A stretch of 47,411 nt of DNA from Chromatiales bacterium (GTDB taxonomy: Bacteria > Pseudomonadota > Gammaproteobacteria > Steroidobacterales > BM003). The notes below the pieces were generated by a model, which was not told the origin of the DNA, searched no databases, and worked only from the letters and a program-made list of their open reading frames with translations. The stretch covers positions 1 to 47,411 of the forward strand of contig PKUM01000295.1 in the NCBI GenBank assembly GCA_002868855.1, read 5' to 3'. Made by a program: the position numbers and the translations under genes. Below, in pieces: positions 1-8,771 of the stretch (positions are counted from its first letter, which is position 1; each line of letters opens with the position of its first letter).

Positions 1-711
1 ATGATCCCGAACTGCGCGGCCACGCGGCATGCGCATTTCACGCTCGACGGTTCCGGGCCGGCAACGCTCGAGCCGCCGCGCATCGAAGACTGGCCGGAGA
101 TTACCTGGTCGGCGGCTGAGGGTGCCCGCCGGGTCAATCTCGACGACCTGAGCCGGGACGAAATCGCGACGTGGAAGGCGGGCGAACGGCTGTTGCTGAG
201 CGGCAAGCTACTGACCGGGCGCGACGCCGCGCACAAGCGGATCGCGGATCTTCTTGGCCGCGGTGAGGCGCTTCCCGACGGAGTCGATTTTACCAACAGG
301 GTCATCTATTACGTTGGGCCGGTCGACCCGGTGCGCGACGAAGTGGTCGGTCCGGCCGGGCCTACGACCGCGACCCGGATGGACAAATTTACCAGAATGA
401 TGCTCGAGCAGACCGGCTTGATCGGGATGGTCGGCAAAGCTGAGCGCGGGCCCGTTGCCATCGATGCGATACGCGACAACAGGGCTGCCTACCTGATGGC
501 GGTTGGCGGAGCCGCATACCTGGTTTCGAAAGCGATACGCGCCTCGCGCATCGTTGCATTCGAGGAACTCGGCATGGAGGCGATACACGAGTTCGAAGTC
601 GCGGATATGCCGGTCACGGTCGCGGTGGATGCGACCGGGACATCGGTACACCAAACCGGCCCGCAACATTGGCAGGGCCGGATCGGCAAGATTCCGGTGG
701 TTAGCGCCTGA
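1..711 (+). CDS. fumA: Class I fumarate hydratase, C-terminal part (5' truncated by window edge)
   Basis: This is the C-terminal 236 residues of a [4Fe-4S] class I fumarase, which interconverts fumarate and malate in the TCA cycle. The fragment carries the hallmark beta-domain segments LLSGKLLTGRDAAHKR (near residue 64), GPTTATRMDKFTRMML (near 120) and AVGGAAYLVSKAI, and ends with the usual VTVAVD plus SVHQTGP region. Full-length family members have about 500-550 residues with an N-terminal Fe-S domain, so roughly half the gene lies before the window. The ATG at position 1 is therefore an internal Met, not a start. The gene converges on ppk2, 29 bases downstream. Identification is secure; fumA versus fumB cannot be decided. 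Confidence 0.93.
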   Translation: MIPNCAATRHAHFTLDGSGPATLEPPRIEDWPEITWSAAEGARRVNLDDLSRDEIATWKAGERLLLSGKLLTGRDAAHKRIADLLGRGEALPDGVDFTNRVIYYVGPVDPVRDEVVGPAGPTTATRMDKFTRMMLEQTGLIGMVGKAERGPVAIDAIRDNRAAYLMAVGGAAYLVSKAIRASRIVAFEELGMEAIHEFEVADMPVTVAVDATGTSVHQTGPQHWQGRIGKIPVVSA

Positions 712-740
712 ATCGAATCCGGCGCGATTACAAGCGTCGC

Positions 741-1577
741 TTAGTAAACGCTCGGAATAAAATATCGCTCCGCCAGCGACGCCTGGTCGTCATACTCGCC
801 TTTCTTCGAGCGCGGCGGCAGTTTGACTTTCTTGTGCGAAATGTCCTCGTGCGGAATCTTGCTCAACAGGTGGTGGATACAGTTGAGACGGGCTCGCCTT
901 TTGTCGTCCGAGCGAATCAGGTACCACGGTGCATAGGGCATGTCGGTCGCGGCCAGCATTTTGTCGCGGGCGCGTGAGTACGCGTACCAGCGGGCGCGCG
1001 CTTCGAGATCCATCGGGCTCAGTTTCCACTGCCGCAGAGGATCATTGATGCGGCGTTTGAACCGTCGTTCCTGTTCCTCGTTGCTGACCTCGAGCCAGTA
1101 CTTCAGCAGGATGATGCCGGCATCGGTGATCATCTTTTCGAACACCGGCGTGGTTTCGAGGAAACGGTCGGTCTGCTCCTGCGTGCAAAATCCCATCACC
1201 GGCTCGACCCCGGCGCGGTTGTACCAGCTGCGGTCGAACAGCACGACTTCGCCGCCGGCCGGAAACTGTTCGATATAGCGTTGGCCGTAGAGCTGGGTTT
1301 TTTGCCGTTCGGTCGGCGCCGGTAACGCTACGATCCGAAAAACGCGCGGGCTGACTTTCTCGGTAATCGCGCGAATCGTGCCGCCCTTGCCTGCCGCGTC
1401 ACGGCCCTCGAATACGATCGCAACTTTGAGTTTTTCCTGCTTGACCCAATCCTGCAGGTCACACAGACTTACCTGCAGTTTTCGCAGTTGCGCCATGTAC
1501 TCCTTCCGCCCGAGGCTTTCGTCTCTGTTTTTCTTGCTATCGTTTTTTTTGCGTTTTCCGTCGTTTTTTTTGCTCAC
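741..1577 (-). CDS. ppk2: Polyphosphate kinase 2 (PPK2)
   Basis: A PPK2-family phosphotransferase of 278 residues, expected to phosphorylate nucleoside diphosphates (or monophosphates) with inorganic polyphosphate in the cytoplasm. Visible motifs are the Walker A GRDAAGKGG at residues 58-66, the Walker B-like LFDRSWYNRAGVE near 113-125, and a basic lid region (RRFKRRINDPLRQWKLSP). Length and motif order match single-domain class I PPK2. The start is GTG at 1577 because AAGGAG lies about nine bases upstream on this strand. The first 20 residues are very Lys-rich, possibly a polyphosphate-binding tail (inference). It is divergent from the APC permease. Substrate class (GDP, ADP or AMP) cannot be read from the sequence by eye. 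Confidence 0.93.
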   Translation of the reverse strand: MSKKNDGKRKKNDSKKNRDESLGRKEYMAQLRKLQVSLCDLQDWVKQEKLKVAIVFEGRDAAGKGGTIRAITEKVSPRVFRIVALPAPTERQKTQLYGQRYIEQFPAGGEVVLFDRSWYNRAGVEPVMGFCTQEQTDRFLETTPVFEKMITDAGIILLKYWLEVSNEEQERRFKRRINDPLRQWKLSPMDLEARARWYAYSRARDKMLAATDMPYAPWYLIRSDDKRRARLNCIHHLLSKIPHEDISHKKVKLPPRSKKGEYDDQASLAERYFIPSVY

Positions 1578-1725
1578 CGCGGGTATCTCCTTTTGGGCCG
1601 GGAAAGCTCGCGTCGCGGACGTGCCGGCAAGCCGCCTGATTCTGGATCGACTGGACTGGAATTAGTTCAGTTTGCGGTAACACTGTGCGATAAAGATCAC
1701 TTCTTGGTGAGAGGCTACACCTTTG

Positions 1726-3105
1726 ATGACCACGGAATCCAGTTTCGTCCGGGTGCTCGGACGCCGCGACGTCCTGACGTTGGCGTTTGGCGCGATGATC
1801 GGCTGGAGCTGGATCGTGTTGACCGCCGAATGGATCGGTCGCGCCGGGTGGCTCGGCGCTGCCGGCGCATTCGTCATTGGCGGCGTGGCGATGATTTTTA
1901 TCGGTCTGACTTATGCCGAACTTGCTGCCGCGATGCCCGAGGCCGGCGGCGAGCACGTCTACTCTCTGCGGGCACTGGGTCCGGTGTGGTCTTATGTCTG
2001 TACCTGGGCACTGTTGCTTGCCTATGTATCGGTGGCGGCATTCGAGGCGGTTGCGTTGCCCACAGCACTTTCATACCTGGCGCCCGGTATCAGGCAGTTT
2101 CCGCTCTGGACCATAGGCGGGTGGCAGGTCTACGCGACTGAAATTGCAATCGGCGTCGCCGCGGCATTCTGCATAACGCTGATCAATCTGCTAGGGGTCC
2201 GGCTCGCAGCTGTCGTGCAGGCGGCGGTAACCGTGGTCATTCTCCTGGCCGGTGTATTGCTTGCAACCGGGGCGTTTTTTTCGCCGTTGCAATCGGTCGA
2301 ACTTCCCGGGTTCGTGGACGGCGCGACCGGAATGCTTGGAGTGCTGGTGATGGTGCCGATGATGTTCGTCGGTTTCGACGTCATTCCGCAATCGGCCGGC
2401 GAGATCGATCTGCCGTCGCGGATGATCGGGGTCCTGCTGATTGCCGCGGTGTTGATGGCAATTGCCTGGTATGTTCTGGTGATCGGCGCCGTTGCATTCA
2501 CGCTCGACAGTGACAGCCTTTCGCGCTCGTCGCTGGCTACCGCCGACGCCGGTGCATCGGGCTGGGGTAGCCCGGTGGCCGGGAAAGTCGTGGTGCTCGC
2601 CGGTGTCGCGGGTATATTGTCGAGCTGGAATGCATTTGTCGTCGGTGGCAGCCGGGTCCTGTATGCACTGGCGCACTCAGGAATGTTGCCGCCGCTGTTC
2701 GCGCGGTTACATCAACGGCACCGCACGCCTTACGCGGCGGTGCTCCTGATTGGAGTACTTGCAGCTATTGCACCGTTTTTCGGCCGAACCACGATGGTCT
2801 GGTTTGTCGATGCCGGCAGTTTCGCGGTCGTAATTGCTTATTTATTCGTTGCCGTTTCGTTTCTGGTTTTGCGCCGCCGCGAACCCGACATGCCACGCCC
2901 ATATCGTGTGCGTGGCGGGACGGTGGTCGGTACGACTGCCGTAGCGCTTTGCATATTGCTTGCGCTGTTGTATTTGCCGTGGAGCCCGGTCGCGTTGGTC
3001 TGGCCCTATGAATGGGCCATGGTCCTGGGGTGGGCGGCGCTGGGGGGGCTGCTTTTTGCGTCGCGCAATTGGTGGTCGCGCGATGGTTCAGCCTCCTCGC
3101 TATAG
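1726..3105 (+). CDS. APC-superfamily amino acid permease
   Basis: A 459-residue inner-membrane protein with about twelve hydrophobic segments spread through its length. The N-terminal GAMIGWSWIVLTAEWI is the substrate-binding unwound TM1 region typical of the amino acid-polyamine-organocation superfamily. An EAGGEHVYSLRALGPVWSY stretch in TM2-TM3 and RVLYALAHSGMLPPLFARLH in the TM8 loop region are also standard. It probably imports an amino acid or amine by ion coupling; the substrate is not predictable. I place the start at ATG 1726 rather than the preceding TTG. It is a single gene, divergent from ppk2 and convergent with the LysR gene, so no operon partner suggests the substrate. Confidence 0.88.
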   Translation: MTTESSFVRVLGRRDVLTLAFGAMIGWSWIVLTAEWIGRAGWLGAAGAFVIGGVAMIFIGLTYAELAAAMPEAGGEHVYSLRALGPVWSYVCTWALLLAYVSVAAFEAVALPTALSYLAPGIRQFPLWTIGGWQVYATEIAIGVAAAFCITLINLLGVRLAAVVQAAVTVVILLAGVLLATGAFFSPLQSVELPGFVDGATGMLGVLVMVPMMFVGFDVIPQSAGEIDLPSRMIGVLLIAAVLMAIAWYVLVIGAVAFTLDSDSLSRSSLATADAGASGWGSPVAGKVVVLAGVAGILSSWNAFVVGGSRVLYALAHSGMLPPLFARLHQRHRTPYAAVLLIGVLAAIAPFFGRTTMVWFVDAGSFAVVIAYLFVAVSFLVLRRREPDMPRPYRVRGGTVVGTTAVALCILLALLYLPWSPVALVWPYEWAMVLGWAALGGLLFASRNWWSRDGSASSL

Positions 3106-3194
3106 CGCCGGTCGCGTTGCTTGCGACTCCAGCTGCGCAGTTTCGGTTTTGACGGGTCAATCGGCGGATCGTGGTTCCGGTTTCGCGGCGCGCC

Positions 3195-4166
3195 TCAGGC
3201 GTTTGGCTGGTTTTGCATGATCCGCCGAAGTTGGCGCTCGGCCGCCGCATTTTTCTTTTGCGCCTCACTGTCACAGCGGAGCGCGATCCGGGTGAAAGCC
3301 TCGGCGGCGGGTGACGGGGTGCGGCCGGCGAGGCGGATGATCCCGTAGTTGGATTTCAGGAACGGCAGATCCAGCGCCAATACCGCAAGGTCGCCTCGCT
3401 GGACGCTGGGCAGGACATGGACCGGCATTGCGATGCCAATGGCATCGCTGGCGGCAACGATGTCCATTACCAAACCCATGGTATCTACCCGCACCGTTGG
3501 AACGACCAGGTCGTCGCCGTGCGGACCGGATTCGCGCCTGGCGGGAAGCATGCGCATTCTTCCTGGCAGTACCGTCGATACCAGCGGGAAATTGCGAATG
3601 TCCTGCAGCGTCAGCGCTTCGGCGTGGAGCACCGGGTGACTGTTGCGGCAAATCAGCACGGCACGGTGCTTCTCACACGGCTGCACCTCGAATCTTTGGT
3701 CGTCCGCGATACCGGATAATTCGGCGACGGACAGATCCAGCTGGCGGTCGAGTACCTGCTGGCGCAGGCTGAGCCACCCACCGACCCTGACATCAACTTC
3801 CAGCATCGGATGGCGCGCCAGCAATTCGCCTACGGAATGGCCAACCGAAATGGCAGCCGGGTACGGACCGGCCCCGATTGAAATCTGGCCAAGCTCGACG
3901 CCCTTCAGCAATTTCAGATCGCGCTGTAGCTCCAGGGCCGATGCGGCCAGCGCCGCGCCGCGATCGAGAAGTAGTTGCCCGGCCGCCGTGATCGAAACAC
4001 CCGCGCGCGAACGGTCGAAAATCCTCGCGCCGATCTCTTGTTCCAGTGATTGGATACTGCGGGTAATAGTCGGTTGGCTGATCTTGAGAGCCTCCGCGGC
4101 ACGCGAGAATGAGCGGTTCTCGGCCACCGCAAGAGCGTATTCGATTTTGCGTAGATTGAATGGCAT
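3195..4166 (-). CDS. LysR-family transcriptional regulator
   Basis: A 323-residue LysR-type regulator. The N-terminal winged HTH is clear (LRKIEYALAVAENRSFSRAA, then ISQPTITRSIQSLEQEIGARIFDR, residues 5-55), followed by a linker helix and a periplasmic-binding-protein-like effector domain. The last 30 residues are unusually charged and Gln/Ala-rich (EAQKKNAAAERQ). LysR proteins usually control a divergent neighbour. Here the divergent gene is the arylsulfatase, whose start lies 518 bases away, so regulation of the sulfatase is possible but unproven. The effector is unknown. Confidence 0.93.
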   Translation of the reverse strand: MPFNLRKIEYALAVAENRSFSRAAEALKISQPTITRSIQSLEQEIGARIFDRSRAGVSITAAGQLLLDRGAALAASALELQRDLKLLKGVELGQISIGAGPYPAAISVGHSVGELLARHPMLEVDVRVGGWLSLRQQVLDRQLDLSVAELSGIADDQRFEVQPCEKHRAVLICRNSHPVLHAEALTLQDIRNFPLVSTVLPGRMRMLPARRESGPHGDDLVVPTVRVDTMGLVMDIVAASDAIGIAMPVHVLPSVQRGDLAVLALDLPFLKSNYGIIRLAGRTPSPAAEAFTRIALRCDSEAQKKNAAAERQLRRIMQNQPNA

Positions 4167-4684
4167 GCAGAAATCGTATCAAAATGGCTATATATTTGCA
4201 TTTGACGAATGATTATGCAGAGCGATAGAGTTGCGCGAAATCGCGATTGGGTACGTCCCGATCCGTAATTATGATTTCGCTAGGGATTGCGCCCGGGACA
4301 AGGATGTCCATCTTCTCTGATGGACGGGCCTTCCGGCACGAAAAATTTAGTACTGCTGCCGTTGCGAATCTGTGCGCTGTCAGCGCGCGAATTATGTCCA
4401 ACGGAGGAAACGTCGAGACCGATTCGGCGCATGGCGCGGCAGTAGAGAATAAGTGAGCGAAGCGGTGGCGACACCGCATGCATGGGAGAGGCAGCGCCAG
4501 CCGCAGCAGTTTCCGCGGCGCAAAAAGCTTGGGACCACGCATGACCTGTTCGGCAACTGCACTTTCAGGGCCGCTCGGGATTGGCGTTGGCGGAGCCAAC
4601 GCCGACTACGCGCAATCCGTTGTTTTTTTTAGGACGCATCCGGTCAGCCGAACGGTAGTTTTGGTCGAGGGAAGGAGTTTGATA
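4167..4684. other. Intergenic region between LysR gene and arylsulfatase
   Basis: This 518-base divergent region holds no convincing gene. The open frames that cross it, including an in-frame upstream extension of the sulfatase to 4478, have compositions unlike protein and lack known motifs. It contains one perfect hairpin (4306-4325) and the sulfatase ribosome binding site GAAGGAG (4671-4677). It probably holds the promoters of both flanking genes. Confidence 0.6.
4306..4325. promoter_or_regulatory. Perfect 7-bp inverted repeat upstream of arylsulfatase
   Basis: GTCCATC and GATGGAC are separated by six bases (TTCTCT). No T-run follows, so it does not look like an intrinsic terminator. It lies in the LysR-sulfatase divergent region, where an operator or an mRNA leader hairpin would be expected. 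Function is inferred only from position and symmetry. Confidence 0.3.
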
Positions 4685-6238
4685 GTGAGAAAAAAATTCA
4701 TCGTATTTCTGGGGCTGGCCGCATATTTGCTGGCTGCGCCCTGGGCAGTTGCCCAGGACAAGCCAAACATTCTCGTCATCTGGGGCGACGATGTCGGCCA
4801 GTCGAATATCAGCGCGTATACGCGCGGTCTGGTCGGATACAAGACGCCGAATATCGATCGTATTGCCAACGAGGGCATGCTGTTCACCGATTACTACGGG
4901 GAGCAAAGCTGTACCGCCGGCCGCTCGTCTTTCATTATGGGTCAGTCGGTTTTCCGCACCGGGCTGTCGAAGGTGGGTTTGCCCGGCGCCAAGGAAGGCA
5001 TGATGGAAGAAGACCCGACCATCGCGGGTCTACTTAAAGCCGAAGGCTACGCGACGGGGCAGTTCGGCAAGAACCACCTTGGCGATCGCGACGAGCATTT
5101 GCCGACCAACCACGGGTTTGATGAGTTCTACGGCAATCTTTACCACCTCAACGCAGAGGAAGAACCGGAAAACGAGGATTATCCGCGCGACATGGTGCTG
5201 CCGGACGGATCGACCTTTCTCGAGAAATTCGGTCCCCGTGGCGTGATTCACAGTTTCGCCGATGGCCGTATCGAGGACACCGGGCCGCTGACCAAAAAAC
5301 GCATGGAGACGGTGGATGACGATACCTCCGATCGCGCCATCCGCTTCATGGAGCAGGCGCACGCCGACGGCAAGCCGTTTTTCATTTGGTGGAGCGGTAC
5401 GCGCATGCACTTCCGCACCCACGTCAAAGAGGAGTTGCGCGGCATCTCCGGGCAGGATGAATATGCCGACGGCATGGTGGAACACGATATGCACATCGGC
5501 AAGTTCCTCGAGGCGCTGGATCGCCTGGGTATTGCCGACAACACGATAGTGTTTTATTCGACCGATAACGGCCCGCATTACAACACCTGGCCGGACGCTG
5601 CGGCCACGCCGTTCCGCGGTGAGAAAAACACCAACTGGGAAGGCGGCTGGCGCGTGCCCGCGGCGGTACGTTGGCCCGGCAAGATCAAGGCCGGGTCGGT
5701 CTCGAACGAGGTCACGCACCACATGGACTGGCTGCCGACATTCATGGCCGCGGCCGGCAATCCCGACATCAAGGAACAGCTGCTGAAGGGTAACGTGCGA
5801 GCCATCGGCCGCAAGTACAAGGTGCATCTTGACGGCTACAACATGCTCCCGTTCCTGACCGGAGAAGTCGAAGAGGGCCCGCGCAAGGAGATCTTCTATT
5901 TCTCCGATGACGGCGATCTGACCGCGCTCCGTTATGGTTCCTGGAAAATTATTTTCATGGTGCAGAAGTCGCCCGGCACGCTGAACGTCTGGCAGGAGCC
6001 GTTCGTGCCGATGCGAGTGCCTTATATCTACAACCTTCGCCGCGATCCATACGAGCGTGCGACGATCACGTCCAACAGCTACTACGACTGGATGATCGAT
6101 CGCGTCTATTTGCTGGTTCCGGCGCAGGTTTATGTCGGGCAGTTTCTTGAGACCTTCAAGGATTTCCCGCCGCGACAGAAGGCGGCGAGCTTCAGTCTCG
6201 ACAAGGTGATGGATGCGCTAAGCCCAGGGGGCGGATAG
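4685..6238 (+). CDS. Exported arylsulfatase (sulfatase family)
   Basis: A 517-residue sulfatase that should hydrolyse sulfate esters after export. Residues 1-23 form a signal peptide ending AAPWAVA|QDK. The metal-binding WGDDVGQ (D35, D36), the formylglycine motif C76-T-A-G-R with its following SSFIMGQ, the FGKNHLGD segment and the second metal site STDNGPHYNTW are all present, so the active site looks intact. C76 must be oxidised to formylglycine by a maturase, which is not in this window. The start is GTG 4685, preceded by GAAGGAG and followed directly by the signal peptide; the longer frame to 4478 is not protein-like. The natural substrate cannot be told. Confidence 0.92.
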   Translation: MRKKFIVFLGLAAYLLAAPWAVAQDKPNILVIWGDDVGQSNISAYTRGLVGYKTPNIDRIANEGMLFTDYYGEQSCTAGRSSFIMGQSVFRTGLSKVGLPGAKEGMMEEDPTIAGLLKAEGYATGQFGKNHLGDRDEHLPTNHGFDEFYGNLYHLNAEEEPENEDYPRDMVLPDGSTFLEKFGPRGVIHSFADGRIEDTGPLTKKRMETVDDDTSDRAIRFMEQAHADGKPFFIWWSGTRMHFRTHVKEELRGISGQDEYADGMVEHDMHIGKFLEALDRLGIADNTIVFYSTDNGPHYNTWPDAAATPFRGEKNTNWEGGWRVPAAVRWPGKIKAGSVSNEVTHHMDWLPTFMAAAGNPDIKEQLLKGNVRAIGRKYKVHLDGYNMLPFLTGEVEEGPRKEIFYFSDDGDLTALRYGSWKIIFMVQKSPGTLNVWQEPFVPMRVPYIYNLRRDPYERATITSNSYYDWMIDRVYLLVPAQVYVGQFLETFKDFPPRQKAASFSLDKVMDALSPGGG

Positions 6239-6260
6239 CCTTAATCTGACTGGCAGGTCC

Positions 6261-6302
6261 GGGTCCGGGGGCGTTGGCTCCCGGACCCGCTTTGCTCTCT
6301 TT
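6261..6302 (+). terminator. Probable terminator of the arylsulfatase gene
   Basis: GGGTCCGGG (6261-6269) pairs with CCCGGACCC (6280-6288). The inner bases GGC/GCT extend the stem to about 12 bp with one G-T pair and a four-base loop. A T-rich but interrupted tail (GCTTTGCTCTCTTT) follows. It lies 22 bases after the stop codon. Confidence 0.6.
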
Positions 6303-6451
6303 ACGATCGCGGGATCGCGTTACTATCGGCCGGGTGCCACGTCGCAATAGAAAATCTGGTTTTTCACTCAGGTCTGAATTGTCGCGGCACTCTCCCATCC
6401 GCTGTGGTGGCGGCTGCGGATTGCCATAGCGGCTGAATCGATGATTGATTG

Positions 6452-6472
6452 GGCGTGATCAGGCATCACGCC
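6452..6472. promoter_or_regulatory. 8-bp perfect inverted repeat upstream of the alpha/beta hydrolase
   Basis: GGCGTGAT and ATCACGCC are separated by CAGGC. The repeat sits about 80 bases before the hydrolase start and has no following T-run. This fits an operator for a dimeric repressor or activator better than a terminator. The bound protein is unknown. Confidence 0.35.
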
Positions 6473-6550
6473 GGCAGGAGTCGTTAGTACCGGCCTTGTC
6501 GCAGTCCGCATGATGCTTGGTCCGCGGTCGTTGTAGTGGGTTTTCCAGTG

Positions 6551-8641
6551 ATGCAAAACCGTTTGTCGGAGTGGGCGAACATTGCCGGGGCAATCACGGT
6601 CCTCCCGAATTTTTCCGCTCGTGCCGGCCGGCGATTTTTCGTGGTCGCTGTTCTCGCAGGATTTTTATCGCCGGCGCTCGCTCAGCACTCGCCCTCTGCC
6701 GCATGGCAATCGACAGGTTGCGACAGTTTCGGTATTTCCGAAGCGCCCGAATCCGTGAAATGCGGGTTCGTTGAAGTGCCATTGCGTCATGCCAGGCCAC
6801 ACGGACCTTCCATCTCTCTCGCCACCGTTGTCATTCCGGCGCAAACCTCGCAAGCCGAGCCGGATCCGCTCTTTATCGCGCAGGGCGGGCCCGGTGGTTC
6901 CACGATAGATACCTTTGCCGACGTGCTGATCAATCAGCCAGGTTACCGGCCTGTTCTCAATCGCGATCTCGTGCTGTGGGACCAGCGCGGAACGTTGCAC
7001 TCGAAACCGGCGCTGTTGTGTCCCGAGATTGCGGCAGCCGATCTTCAGGCGGTGCAGGCGAATGCCGTTGAATTGAGTGAAGCGCAACAGATGCGGCCGT
7101 ATATTGAATGCGGGCACAGGCTGGCCACCGAAGCGGGCGATTTGTCTGCGTTCAACACCGTTGAGAATGCCAACGATGTAGCCGCAGTTGCAGCGGCGCT
7201 TGGTTACGCTTCGATAAATTTCTACGGCGTGTCTTACGGCACGGAACTGGGCCAGTACCTGATGCGCCAGCATCCGGAGCTGGTCCGCGGCGTCATCCTG
7301 GACGCGGTCGTTCCGACCAGCTTCAATCTATTGACTGATGTGCCGTTCGTGCAGCAACGAATTGGTGAGAAATATTTCGGCGGTTGCGCCGCCGATCCCG
7401 AGTGTGCGGCGGCTTTCCCCGATTTGGGCAGCCGTTTCCTGGCGCTGCTCGACCGGCTTGATGCGGCGCCGGTCCGGGTGGAGGTGCGCAATCCCGATGC
7501 AGCGGACGGGACGGCTTACGCGGTCGATCTCGACGGCGGGTTGCTCGCAGATGCGTTATACCAGGCGCTCTATATGCAGGAAATGCACAGTCTTATTCCC
7601 TACCTTGTCGATCGTGCGGACAAGGGGGATTACCAGTTTGTTGCGTCGGTCTTGCTGCCCTTGATGCTGTTTGACGACACGATGGCGATTGGAATGTACG
7701 TGGCCGTGGTTTGCGCGGAACACGGAGATACCGATTCGAGCGATTTGTCCTATGCGGGTTTGGCGCGGCGCCTCGAGGAATCCGGCAAGGAATCCGCCGC
7801 GGCGATGCTCGAAATTTGTCGCGCCTGGGATATCGAGCCCCTCGATAATTCGGTGCATGAACCGGTCGTAAGCGACATCCCGGCGTTGTTGCTATCGGGC
7901 GAATTCGACCCGATTACTCCGCCGTCGTTTGCGGCGGAAGTCGGCGCATCTCTGGCCCGGGACTACCAGGTTAATTTTCCGAGTGGCAGTCATGGCCAGG
8001 CGTTCGGCGATACCTGCGCGGACGGCCTCATTCAGCGTTTTCTCGACAGTCCCGATACCTGGCCACCCGGCAGTTGCGCCCAGGCCAATCCGGGCGACTA
8101 TCTACTGCCCGGAGATATTCTTGTCGTCCCGGCTCTGCAGGGCTTTGTCTCCAGTGCGAATGACGCGGGGCTCGCACGGGTAGCACGGCTGTCGCTGTCG
8201 ATGTTGGCGGGTTTGCTTCTGCTGGCCTCGGCAATTCCCGCGTATGCGATCGGCGGCTTGTGGGTTCGAATGCGAGGGCGGGTCGTGCAGCACGGTGGCG
8301 GCGCCGGGGCGCTCCTGTCGGTCTGCGCACCGTGGCTCGTTTGTGGCGCCGCGCTGCTGCTGGGTATTTTTGTCTATCAGTTCGCACAGGCGTTGGCGGA
8401 GTCATACAACTCGGAACCGGCACTGTTGTATCTGGGCGCCATTCGCAGTGAATACGGACACATTTTCACCTATGCTTTCGCGGCTTTAGTGCTGCTCGCG
8501 GTCGTCATCGTAACCGCGGTGACGTTGTGGACGGGAGAGCGTCGCAGCCGGGCGGGACGGGTCTATTTCACGGCACTTGCGCTGGCGGCGATCATCGTGG
8601 TGTATAGCCTTTGGCGTCTTGGCATGCTGGTGTTGCCTTGA
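6551..8641 (+). CDS. Exported alpha/beta hydrolase (TAP-like) with C-terminal membrane domain
   Basis: A 696-residue protein in three parts. First comes a signal sequence (residues about 28-45, ending PALAQ). Next is an alpha/beta hydrolase domain of the tripeptidyl-aminopeptidase-like type, with oxyanion segment QGGPGGS (111-117), nucleophile elbow GVSYG (Ser228), acid SGEFDPITPP and His in GSHGQ. Last is a region of about 170 residues with four hydrophobic helices. The catalytic part should act in the periplasm on peptides or esters, anchored by the C-terminal helices. Usual relatives (about 450-520 residues) end after the TAP-like domain, so the membrane tail is atypical. ATG 6551 is preferred over GTG 6536; neither has a strong ribosome binding site. 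Confidence 0.85.
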   Translation: MQNRLSEWANIAGAITVLPNFSARAGRRFFVVAVLAGFLSPALAQHSPSAAWQSTGCDSFGISEAPESVKCGFVEVPLRHARPHGPSISLATVVIPAQTSQAEPDPLFIAQGGPGGSTIDTFADVLINQPGYRPVLNRDLVLWDQRGTLHSKPALLCPEIAAADLQAVQANAVELSEAQQMRPYIECGHRLATEAGDLSAFNTVENANDVAAVAAALGYASINFYGVSYGTELGQYLMRQHPELVRGVILDAVVPTSFNLLTDVPFVQQRIGEKYFGGCAADPECAAAFPDLGSRFLALLDRLDAAPVRVEVRNPDAADGTAYAVDLDGGLLADALYQALYMQEMHSLIPYLVDRADKGDYQFVASVLLPLMLFDDTMAIGMYVAVVCAEHGDTDSSDLSYAGLARRLEESGKESAAAMLEICRAWDIEPLDNSVHEPVVSDIPALLLSGEFDPITPPSFAAEVGASLARDYQVNFPSGSHGQAFGDTCADGLIQRFLDSPDTWPPGSCAQANPGDYLLPGDILVVPALQGFVSSANDAGLARVARLSLSMLAGLLLLASAIPAYAIGGLWVRMRGRVVQHGGGAGALLSVCAPWLVCGAALLLGIFVYQFAQALAESYNSEPALLYLGAIRSEYGHIFTYAFAALVLLAVVIVTAVTLWTGERRSRAGRVYFTALALAAIIVVYSLWRLGMLVLP

Positions 8642-8771
8642 ATGTTCGAGAAATTCGCCGTCGCGACAGGGCGTCGGCATCTGGGTACGGGTGGCGGGGT
8701 AAATCCGCGGTTTCACTCGGTGAGTGACTGGCAATTTTGCAGTCAAGTGGTTAAGTGAAGGAGATTTTGGC

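Larger units (their letters stand above)
6239..6550. other. Intergenic region after arylsulfatase
   Basis: This 312-base spacer has no gene. It contains a GC-rich hairpin directly after the sulfatase (6261-6288) and an 8-bp perfect inverted repeat at 6452-6472 ahead of the next gene. Confidence 0.6.

Noticed and set aside
4247-4456. 69-codon plus-strand frame in the LysR-sulfatase gap
   Set aside because: TTG start, no ribosome binding site and no motif; probably chance.
4478-4684. N-terminal extension of the arylsulfatase
   Set aside because: It would bury the signal peptide 69 residues inside the protein; GTG 4685 has GAAGGAG upstream.
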